Shown piece by piece: positions 49,688 to 57,676 of a stretch of 64,000 nucleotides of DNA. This stretch comes from PALSA-607 sp963825425. GTDB lineage: Bacteria; Actinomycetota; Actinomycetes; Acidothermales; Acidothermaceae. Position numbers and translations under genes: made by a program. The stretch lies in the NCBI GenBank assembly GCA_963825425.1, contig CAWGTF010000010.1:558001-622000 (forward strand). The letters run 5' to 3'. Each line of letters starts with the position of its first letter. The first letter of the stretch is position 1. The notes under the pieces are model-generated. The model saw only the letters and a program-made list of their open reading frames with translations. It was not told the origin of the DNA and searched no databases.

Positions 49688-52239
49688 CTAGCCGGCGATT
49701 GCGGGACGGTTGCTCGACGCCGCCCTGACTTCACCGGCAGTCGGCACGCTCGCGAACGCCCCGCGGCCCATGCGCAGGGTGAGCGTGGTGCCCTGACCCG
49801 GCCACGACGCAACGTCGAGCGAGCCGCCGGCGAGACGCACGCGCTCGCGCAGCAACCCGAGGCCGACATGGCGACCGCGCTCCGGTCGGACCTTGTCGGG
49901 CTCAAAGCCTGGGCCCTTGTCCTCGACGACAGCGATCACACTCTGCTCATCGACGGTGAGCGACAGCCGCGCGTCGTCGACGTCGGCATGCTTGACGACG
50001 TTGAGCAACGACTCCTGGAAGAACCGGTACAGCGTGACGGCGGTGACAAGCGGCAGCGGGTACGGCGACTCGGGCCACTCGACATCGACCTGCAGGCCGT
50101 ACCGCAACTCCATGTCGTCGCGCAAGCGCGATGACGGCCTGCGCGAGGTCACCGTCGCGCAGCGCCGGCGGGCGGGTGCGGGCCATGACAGCGCGCACCT
50201 GATCCTCTGCCTCGGCGACCAAGTTGGCGACGTTGGCGAGCTCTCGCTCGTCCGCAGGCCCACCCGACAGCACACTGCGGGCCAGCATCAGCGTCTGCGC
50301 CACCGTGTCGTGCAGCTCGGCGGACAGCTGCCCACGCGCCGATTCCTCCGCGGCGACGAGGCCAGAAAGCAAATCGAACATGCCAGCGCTGGCGGTCTCG
50401 GCAGTGCGGCGGTGTCGGGCTGCTACGTCGTCGGCCACCCGGACCCGCAGGTGCAGGGCGTCGAGAGTACGCGCGAGTTCAAGGAGCTCGACGCTGGTCG
50501 CGACCGCGATCCGGTCCTCGGCGTTGCCGATGGACGTCGCGGACGGGTCCTGCAGCCGGCGGATCGCCTCGTCGCGCAACTGGCGAACGGTGTGCGCAAA
50601 GCGGCGTCCGGCCAGCGCGCCGACCGCGGTCGCGACGCCCGCCGTGAAGACCGCCACGGTCAGCGTCAGCACCGCTGCACTGTCGAGACCGCCCGGCCGC
50701 GTTCAAGCCGACGGTGACGACACCGAGCGTCGCGATGCTGCCTACGCCGACGAGGCCACCGGCCCAAACTGCGAGCGGAAGGCCGTCCCTGACTCTCGGC
50801 AGTCTCACCGGGCGAACTCCGACTTCGACGACGAGGCCGGTCGTCGTCCAGTCTTCGACGCGACGAGCCGGCGCCATGTCCGCGGCGTCCATCTCGGCCT
50901 CGAGATCACGAAGTGACGGGTCGGCGGCGAGGGCGATCGCACCAAGCAACGAGGCAACGGCGCGCTCGACGGAGTGCAGTTCGTCGACGATGTCGGTGAC
51001 TGCGTCCTCACCGGCATTCGCGCTGGCCAGTCTGGCAAGCCGGGTTGCCGATTCGCGCAACATGCCAAGTGCTGGAGCGGTGTCGGCACCGATGTCGCCG
51101 AGCGAGCGGGCGGCCATGTCGGCGGCGTCGGCGCGCGCGAGCGCCTCGTCGCGCGATGCGGAGAGTTCGGCGACCGAAAGCCACGACTTCGCCTGGCCGA
51201 CGAGAACCGCGGCGAGCCCGGTCTCGCGGCGGCCGAAGCTGCCACCGCCGACTGCGCGATGGGCGATCAGGACGGCCATCGGCTGGTCGGGGTTGCCGAC
51301 GACTGCGGAACAGAACGGACGTTCGTCGTCGGTTCCGATGAGCACACCGCCGGCGCCGAGGGCACGCAGCACCCACGGCGCGTCGAAGGCGGTGGCGTCG
51401 TTACGTCGGTTTGTGTGGCCACTCTCGTCGCCGGTGTAGACGACGGGACCTTCGTGCTCGACGACGACCAGTTCGACGTCCGCACCGCCGAGAACTCGAG
51501 CCGCAGCAGTGAGAACGACGCGGGCGGAGACGTCGATCGAGTGCGAGATCGCCTGCTCCTGGCCGCGGGCCAGTTCGGCGAACAGCCTGGCCTCGGCGGA
51601 CTTCGTCGTCTGCTCGTCGAACGACATCCACAGCACCAGGACTGGCACGAGTAGACCGAGCAGCCCGAACGGCGCGTGGACGGCGAGCCAGGCACCGAGC
51701 AGGCCGATGCTGGTGGTCGCAGCGGCGTGCACGCTGTGCAGCCCGGCGTCCTCGAAGATCATCGGCAGGAAGCGCTCGCCACCCATGATCGACAGCGGGA
51801 TGGCCGACAGCACCTGGTTGCAGAACCACCACACGACCATGCCGATGACCGCAGCGCCAACGCCACCCCCGAGATGGACGACGACAAGCGCGCCCATCAT
51901 CGTGGCGACGAAGTACTGGGTCAGGTTGTACTGCACCTTCAGCGCCGACTTGCGGGTGATCAGCAACGTCGGCAGCAAGCCGGCGACGACGGCGACGACG
52001 GACCACCAGCCGGGAGCGAGCAGGAAGGCGGCCGCCACGACGCCGTCCGTCAACGAGAACGTCACCCGTTGCCGCGCGACCGTCACGTTGATGAGCGCGG
52101 TCTCGCAGATCGCGACTGCGATCGCCAGCATCGGCAGGCCGATCCAACCTGGGCTGCCCCACGGCAGGTGGGCGGCAAGTACAGCAGCGCCGCCAAGGAG
52201 CGCGACGCTGATGCACCGAAGCCGGGTACCTGGGCTCAC
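49688..52239 (-). CDS. NarL-type membrane sensor histidine kinase with two membrane modules (two frameshifts)
   Basis: Domains in order: an N-terminal block of about eight helices (residues 1-210); a GAF-like domain around VVLTAAARVLGGADVELVVVE; a helical region; a second pair of membrane helices (LPLAVWAGGLVGVGSIATLGV and LTVAVFTAGVATAVGALAG); a HisKA_3 dimerisation helix with the phospho-acceptor in AELHDTVAQTL; and an HATPase domain (ESLLNVVKHADVDDARL, VEDKGPGFEPD, GLGLLRERVRLAGGSL). Shifts lie near 50690 and 50120. Span about 850 codons. GTG 52239 lies 6 bp behind the S8 protease stop, so both share a transcript. The likely partner is the regulator at 54368. Confidence 0.9.
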
Positions 52240-52245
52240 GTATTG

Positions 52246-53938
52246 TCACCCCAGTACGAGGCTGACCACATCCGCGAACGCCCACATCCGCGAGCCCCAC
52301 ATCCGAGCACTCCAGAGGCGGGCGTCGAACGTCACGTCTGACCAACGGCGAGCGTCGAAGGTGACAGCTGCCCAGCGTCGCGCGTCCCATCCTGAGGCGC
52401 TCCAGCGACGGGCGCTCCAGCGACGGGCGTCGAACGCGCCGCCGGTGAACAGGTCGCCCCACAAAGGCGCGGTCGAGAACCACTGGAAGTAGTTCAGGTT
52501 CTGCTCGCCCGTGTTGCTCGACCCGTTGTTCCCGTTCGGGACTGCCACGAGACCTTGTCCGTCAGATCTTGCCGGTGGTGATGCTCGATGCCGCGCTGCG
52601 GATCGCCGACTTGACCTGAAGCGGGTTGGCCGACGGGTGCGACTGCAGGTACAGCGCGGCGAGGCCGGTGACGATCGCGGTCGACTGGCTAGTACCGGAG
52701 CCACGGAACAAGCCGCTCGGCTGGCGGGCGTTCGGGAACTCCTGGTCGATCAACGAACCGACCGGCATTTCGCCGAGGATGTTCACGCCGGCAGCGACGA
52801 CGTCCGGCTTGCTGACGCCGTCCACGTTCGCGAAGCCACTGAACGGAGCGACGATCGGCGACTGGCCTGTCGTGTCCGCAGCACCGACGGTCAGTGACGC
52901 AGGGCCAAAGCCTGGGTCACCGACGACGCCTGGGGTGTTACCAGCGGCCACCACGACGGTGACGCCAGCGGCGCGCGTGAGGAAGACGGCGAAGTTCAAG
53001 GGGTCGATGCCGTATCGGGTCGCCGGCGGGTCGACGCTGAGGGAGAGGTTCGCGACGTCGACCTGGTCGGAGTGAGTCGCGACCCAGTTGAGGCCGGCCA
53101 TGACGGCGGCCAGCGAAGTGTTGCCGTTGTCGTCCGCGACCTTGACGACGTCGATCGTCGCGCCCGGGGCGACACCGAGACCGGTGTTGCCGCTGCCCGG
53201 AACCTGACCGCCGGCGATCAGCGAGGCCATGAAGGTCCCGTGGCCGTAGTTGTCGGTGAAGACGCCGTTCTCCCGCACATGCCCGTTCGGCGTGTTCAGA
53301 CCGGAGGTGTCGACCGCATCGACGAGCCGACCAGAATCGCGGTTCAGGGCGGCCGTGTCAGCTACGCCGGTGTCGATCAGCGCAACCGTGACGCCGCGAC
53401 CAGCGCGCGGGCTGCCGGCGATGCCGCCGAGCGTGCTCGACGCAACGACTCCGACGCTAGGAACGGCAACCGGCGACAGTGGGCCGGCCGACGTGGCCGC
53501 GCTATCGCGTGCTGGGCGCGGTCAGTGTGGGTCCAGTGCCGTCGCCGGGACCCGCGTTAGACCCGCTACCGAGACCCGTTGCCGGAACCGTTCGAGTCCG
53601 CCCGGGTCCGTCACGTCGCGACCACCGAAGGAGTTGCTCTCGAGGTGGGCGCTGACGTTGGGCTCTACACCGAGGACGCCAGGGGTCGCTGCGAGCTGCG
53701 CGAGCTGCGCCGACGTCCCGTCAACGATCTCGCTGTCGACACCGGCAAGCACCGATTGAACGTGCAGACCAGGAACAGACACGGCGCCGTCGCCGGCGAG
53801 CGCAACGATGGCCTGCGAACGAGGTCCGGTAGATGTCGCGGCGCCAGCGGACGCTGCGGAGGTGACAGTCAGAGCACTGATGACACCCACTGTGGATACA
53901 AGAGCAAGCAACTTAGTGGCCGCTCGATCCAGTCTCAC
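52246..53938 (-). CDS. Secreted S8 subtilisin-like protease with aromatic pentad tail (two frameshifts)
   Basis: A secreted serine protease. GTG 53938, with GAGGAGA upstream, gives a signal peptide (ATKLLALVSTVGVISALTV) and an inhibitor-like prodomain. The catalytic triad is Asp in VALIDTGVADT, His in DNYGHGTFMASLIAGG and Ser in GSGTSQSTAIVTG; the oxyanion segment is VVVAAGNTPG. A Gly/Asn linker (VPNGNNGSSNTGEQNLNYFQ) leads to a Trp-rich repeat tail. Shifts lie near 53525 and 52562. About 564 codons. The kinase gene follows after 6 bp, so proteolysis and sensing are probably linked. Confidence 0.92.
52282..52434. repeat. Degenerate 15-bp repeats coding aromatic pentads in the S8 protease tail
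   Basis: On the minus strand this encodes ten pentads: DARRW, SARRW, SASGW, DARRW, AAVTF, DARRW, SDVTF, DARLW, SARMW, GSRMW. An aromatic residue stands at every fifth position without exception, with one more Phe just before the first pentad. Arg dominates the middle of the units. Confidence 0.92.
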
Positions 53939-54367
53939 TACTGTCTCCTCGCGATACAAAGCTCCCCGGCACAGTCATACTTGTCGTGCCTAAGGGCACA
54001 GGCGTGCCCACGTGCTTTCTCGGCAACGCGATTGGCCATCTGTTGTCGCGACGCAATAGACCGCCCACTTGGCCTAATCGGGCGACCGAACAGGCACTAG
54101 GTCACGCTCTGGCGGGCAGGCAGATGGCACCCTCGGGCAGTGGCAGATGGCCCAGCCCAGCAGGCCCTTAAGGCGGCTCGTGAGCACGTCCGGGGGTACC
54201 CGATCCAGGCGGCCGGCCCGGGACGCGATCTGGCCCGCAGCAAACGGACTAGTCGGAAGCTTCAGCCGCGCCCAATGCCGTCCGATGCATTGGGGCAGAG
54301 GTGGCTACAGACGTAGTCGTCGAGCACGGATGGCCGCGCAAGCGGCCCTGACGCTAGGAGGACCGGG
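53939..54367. promoter_or_regulatory. Divergent promoter region of the protease-kinase operon and regulator gene
   Basis: This 429-bp gap holds no gene. It contains a small hairpin GTGCC-TAAG-GGCAC (53986-53999), two copies of GGCAGATGGC 23 bp apart (54119-54128, 54142-54151), and the palindrome annotated at 54271-54294. The regulator has an AGGAGG ribosome-binding site just upstream of its GTG. Confidence 0.6.
54271..54294. promoter_or_regulatory. Perfect 8-bp inverted repeat, candidate operator
   Basis: CCCAATGC and GCATTGGG are separated by 8 bp, 74 bp upstream of the response regulator start. Size and placement suit a dimeric helix-turn-helix regulator, possibly the adjacent NarL-type protein. 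Function inferred from position only. Confidence 0.45.
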
Positions 54368-55045
54368 GTGACGGCGTTGGTTGAGCACGTGCCGCCCCAG
54401 CCGGAGAACTCCGCGGGGTTCACCGCCATGGTGGTCGACGACCACCCGCTGGTCCGCGAGTCGATGGTCAGCCGCCTCACGGCTATGGGAGCCCGCGAGA
54501 TCGTCGAGGCTGCCAGCTGTGCCGAAGCCAGGGCGCGTGCCCGGGCAAGCGGCCCCCGTGACCTTTGCATCGTCGACGTCGGGCTGCCCGACGGGTCGGG
54601 TCTTGACCTGCTCGCCGAGCTCCGCAGTGCAGGCTGGCCGCGCCTTGTGGTGCTGTCGGCTGCCGACGATCCCTACTCCGTGCGCGCCGCGTTCGTCGCT
54701 GGGGCGCAGGGTTACCTGCTGAAGTCCGCGTCACCTGTGGTCGTAGCCGATGGCGTCCGCCGGGTCCTCGATGGCGGGGTCTACGCCGATCCGTCGGTGG
54801 CCTCCCTGCTCGCCGCTGGCCTGCGCAACAGCCCCACCAACGAAGGTGTCGGCGAGTTGTCCGGCCGCGAAGTCGAAGTGCTGCGCCTGGTAGCCGACGG
54901 CCGGTCCAACAAGGAGATCGGCGACGAACTCGGCCTTTCCGCGCTGACCGTCAAGAGCCACCTAGCCCGTATCGCCCGCAAGCTCGGCACTGGTGACCGC
55001 GCCGAGATGGTCGCGCTGGCCATGCGCGCCGGTGTGATCCGCTAG
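54368..55045 (+). CDS. NarL/FixJ-family response regulator
   Basis: An intact 225-residue two-domain regulator. The receiver domain has the acidic pair in VVDDHPLV, the phospho-acceptor Asp in CIVDVGLPDGSG, Thr/Ser in VVLSAADDP and Lys in YLLKSAS. The C-terminal LuxR-type HTH is LSGREVEVLRLVADGRSNKEI followed by LSALTVKSHLARIARKLG. GTG 54368 follows an AGGAGG site. It is transcribed away from the protease-kinase operon and is the natural partner for that kinase, also NarL-type. Confidence 0.96.
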   Translation: MTALVEHVPPQPENSAGFTAMVVDDHPLVRESMVSRLTAMGAREIVEAASCAEARARARASGPRDLCIVDVGLPDGSGLDLLAELRSAGWPRLVVLSAADDPYSVRAAFVAGAQGYLLKSASPVVVADGVRRVLDGGVYADPSVASLLAAGLRNSPTNEGVGELSGREVEVLRLVADGRSNKEIGDELGLSALTVKSHLARIARKLGTGDRAEMVALAMRAGVIR

Positions 55046-55160
55046 CTGTTCGACCGCACGCGCCACCCCCCCGGCGCTGTGCGGTAACCCGCACGCGCCA
55101 CCCCCCCGGCGCAGCGGGTACGCAGAAATGGGGCGGTTCCGACAACGGAACCGCCCTTTT
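55046..55160 (+). ncRNA. 6C RNA (actinobacterial small RNA with two C-rich hairpin loops)
   Basis: Two tandem stem-loops each display the loop ACCCCCCC on a GCGCC/GGCGC inner stem. Hairpin 1 has outer stem CCGCAC/GTGCGG (55054-55084); hairpin 2 has ACCCGC/GCGGGT (55087-55119). The outer stems differ between the two copies yet pair perfectly in both. A strong terminator follows. This is the known architecture of the 6C motif, called B11 in M. tuberculosis, which regulates mRNAs through its C-rich loops. The strand is set by the C loops and the terminator T-run. The 5-prime end is not visible; it may be processed from the regulator mRNA or have its own promoter. Confidence 0.9.
55131..55160 (+). 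terminator. Rho-independent terminator of 6C RNA/response regulator
   Basis: GGGCGGTTCC (55131-55140), loop GACAAC and GGAACCGCCC (55147-55156) form a perfect 10-bp stem followed by TTTT. It is the clearest intrinsic terminator in the window. Confidence 0.95.
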
Positions 55161-55254
55161 CTGTGGGCTCACGCGCCGTCAAGCGAGCCACCTCCGAGAC
55201 CCCGTCGGCCCTGTCAGGCTCCGAGGCGCAACTCGTGGTCGTACGGTGGGGAAC

Positions 55255-56649
55255 ATGTCCGACTCGGCCGCGCCCGCTATGGCCAGTGGCGCTGCGGCCC
55301 GCAACCCCGGGCCGGCGACGGCGGTAGCTCCGGTGTTCCTCGAGCCGGTCGAAGCAAATCCTCCCGAGGAGCCTGCTGAACGCGCCGCGCCAGCCGCCCT
55401 ACCCGAACCGGACGAAGGCGCCGAGCCGATAGAGCTCGCCCCGCTGCTCGAGCTACGAGACGGCGTTCCGGCGGTGATCGACGACGCGAACAGTCTGCAA
55501 GCCGCGGTCGCCCGCCTGCGCGCGGGCACCGGACCGCTCGCCGTCGATGCCGAGCGTGCGTCGAGCTACCGCTACGGGCATCGCGCCTACCTCGTCCAAC
55601 TGCGTCGCGAAGGCACCGGCATCCTGCTCATCGATCCGATCAGCTGCCCTGACCTCTCGTCGGTCGGCGCCGCCGTCAGCGACGCCGAATGGATCGTGCA
55701 CGCCGCCAATCAAGATCTGCCGTGCCTGGCGGATCTCGGCATGCATCCACGCACCTTGTTCGACACCGAGCTCGCCGGTCGACTGGCCGGCTTCCCACGA
55801 GTCGGCCTCGCAACGATGGTCGAGAACCTGCTGGGCTGGCGGATGGAGAAGGACCACTCGGCAGCCGACTGGTCAAGCCGGCCGTTGCCGCAACCCTGGC
55901 TGCGATATGCGGCGCTCGACGTCGAGCTGCTCATCGAGTTGCGCAACGCCCTCGAGGCCGAGCTCGACAGGCAGGGCAAACTCGCGTGGGCGCAGGAGGA
56001 ATTCGAGCACGTGCGTACGGCACCGACCGCAGTCGTATCGGTCGAGCGCTGGCGGCGGGTATCAGGGATTCACAAGATTCGGCAACGTCGGCAGCTGGCG
56101 ATCGTTCGCTCGATGTGGAGTGCGCGTGACCAGATCGCCCGCGACACCGACATCTCCCCGAGCAGGTTGCTGCCCGATCTGTCGATCGTCGAAGTCGCGA
56201 CCACGACGCCGGCCAGCGCCCGCGAGCTCGCCAGCTCGCCAGACTTCCACGGGCGGGGCAGCCGCAAATACCTCGCGCAGTGGTGGGCCGCGATCGCAGA
56301 GGCTCAGCAACTGCCTGACGACGAGCTACCAGAACTGACCAGGCCGAGCGAAGGACCTCCTCCCGCACACCGGTGGGCGGAACGCGACCGGGCGGCCGCC
56401 GACCGGCTGGCCGCCGCGAAAGCCGTGGTTGCCGCCCTCGCCGACGAGCACGGTCTGCCGGCCGAGAACCTGTTGCAGCCGGACGCCGTCCGCCGACTCG
56501 CGTGGCGACCTCCGTCGGACCTGCTCGCCGGACCCGTCGGTGCCGACCTGCGTGGCTTCGGTGCTCGCGAATGGCAGATCGCCCTCACCGCAGGGCCGCT
56601 CGCCCGCGCGCTCCTGCGGGCCGCGAGTCACGAAGGGGTCGCCGACTGA
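55255..56649 (+). CDS. rnd: Ribonuclease D-like 3-prime exonuclease with HRDC domain
   Basis: A DEDD-type exonuclease. After an 85-residue Ala/Pro/Glu-rich N-terminus come ExoI (GPLAVDAERASSYRYGHRAY), ExoII (IVHAANQDLPCLADLG) and ExoIII (RYAALDVELLIEL), then an HRDC helical domain (residues about 290-370). The invariant acidic residues and the Tyr of ExoIII are present. ATG 55255 (MSDSAAPAMAS) is chosen, GTG 55246 being possible. The homologue in M. tuberculosis (Rv2681) also follows the DUF3000 gene, but here the kinase/protease locus lies between them. Confidence 0.94.
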   Translation: MSDSAAPAMASGAAARNPGPATAVAPVFLEPVEANPPEEPAERAAPAALPEPDEGAEPIELAPLLELRDGVPAVIDDANSLQAAVARLRAGTGPLAVDAERASSYRYGHRAYLVQLRREGTGILLIDPISCPDLSSVGAAVSDAEWIVHAANQDLPCLADLGMHPRTLFDTELAGRLAGFPRVGLATMVENLLGWRMEKDHSAADWSSRPLPQPWLRYAALDVELLIELRNALEAELDRQGKLAWAQEEFEHVRTAPTAVVSVERWRRVSGIHKIRQRRQLAIVRSMWSARDQIARDTDISPSRLLPDLSIVEVATTTPASARELASSPDFHGRGSRKYLAQWWAAIAEAQQLPDDELPELTRPSEGPPPAHRWAERDRAAADRLAAAKAVVAALADEHGLPAENLLQPDAVRRLAWRPPSDLLAGPVGADLRGFGAREWQIALTAGPLARALLRAASHEGVAD

Positions 56650-56752
56650 CAAATCTGGGCAGGCCCGCGGCTGCTGATCGGCGACCGTCGGCAGCCTCGA
56701 TTTCACCCGTACGCGCTATCCACTCGCGCTCACCCGCAGGTACCGTCTGTGC

Positions 56753-57633
56753 ATGTCAACGCCCGTGGGGGGCCCTCGTCTCGAGTGTGTAGACGACAGC
56801 ACAGCGCTTCGTCGCTGCACGCTGGCGATCAGCGTGATCCACGAAGTCGACATGGTGCCGACCGACGACGGCATCGTGCTCCTCGGCGTTCCTGACATTC
56901 CGGTGAGTTTTGCGCAGCTTGCTGAGGCGATCAGTGGCGCCGACCCGGCCGGAGTCGGTGGCCCAGGACCGCCTGCACCGGTGGCTGCGAGCCCGGCGCG
57001 CGATCGCCGACAAGTCCCTCGACGAACTTGCAGAGACGATCCGGCCGGTCGCACTGCCGATCGGCCACGACCTGCACCCAGGTCCGCGTTGGGTTCGGCA
57101 GCCCGTTCTTGGCGGCTCCCTCGACCTCGGCATCGGGTTCGTCGGCCTGCTCGCGGGTCAACCCGAGCTGGTGTTTGTCACGCCACCCAGCGTCCTTGCA
57201 GCCGCCGGCATCGACCCGAGCCCGTGGTGGCCAGGAGCCATCGGAGTACCTCGAGAACATGGGCGCATTGGCAACGACGCGCTGGCGTCGCGACCCCCGG
57301 GCCCCACTGCGGCCGATGGGCGATTGTGACGTTCTCACCCTGCTCGCATCGCGCGTCCTGCGCGGCGCTTTGTGCGCCGAGGCGGGCGGCATGCGCGCGA
57401 TCGCGGCGCCCGTTCGCACCCGGGGGTGGCTCGACCTCTCGCGGATCGATGCCGCGTTCGCCCTGACAGCGGCTGCGATCGCGGACGACGAGAGCCGCGG
57501 CTTTCCGCGGCCCGTGCTGCTGACGGTCGACGAGGTGTCGATGGTCGCCGAAGGCGGCCATCCCGCGGAGATCGTGCTACGCGATCCGGCCAGTGACGCT
57601 GCTCCCTGGCTGCGCGACGTCCTGTATCACTGA
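56753..57633 (+). CDS. Conserved hypothetical protein (two frameshifts)
   Basis: I do not recognise a family. The N-terminus CTLAISVIHEVDMVPTDDGIV is followed in the next frame by HRWLRARRAIADKSLDELAE and PIGHDLHPGPRWVRQPVLGG, with LDLGIGFVGLLAGQPELVFV, and in a third by CDVLTLLASRVLRGALCAEAGG and VLLTVDEVSMVAEGGHPAEI. Shifts lie near 56950 and 57250. No signal or membrane helix is present. About 293 codons, soluble alpha/beta. It lies between ribonuclease D and dxs, converging on the latter. Confidence 0.7.
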
Positions 57634-57673
57634 ACCGCGAGATCACTGAACCGCGAGATCACTGAACCGCGAG
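57626..57673. repeat. 16-bp tandem repeat, three copies, between convergent stops
   Basis: ATCACTGAACCGCGAG is repeated three times without mismatch. The TGA stop of the upstream plus-strand gene lies in the first copy, and the dxs stop lies 4 bp after the third. It is non-coding apart from that stop. Confidence 0.95.
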
Positions 57674-57676
57674 CTG

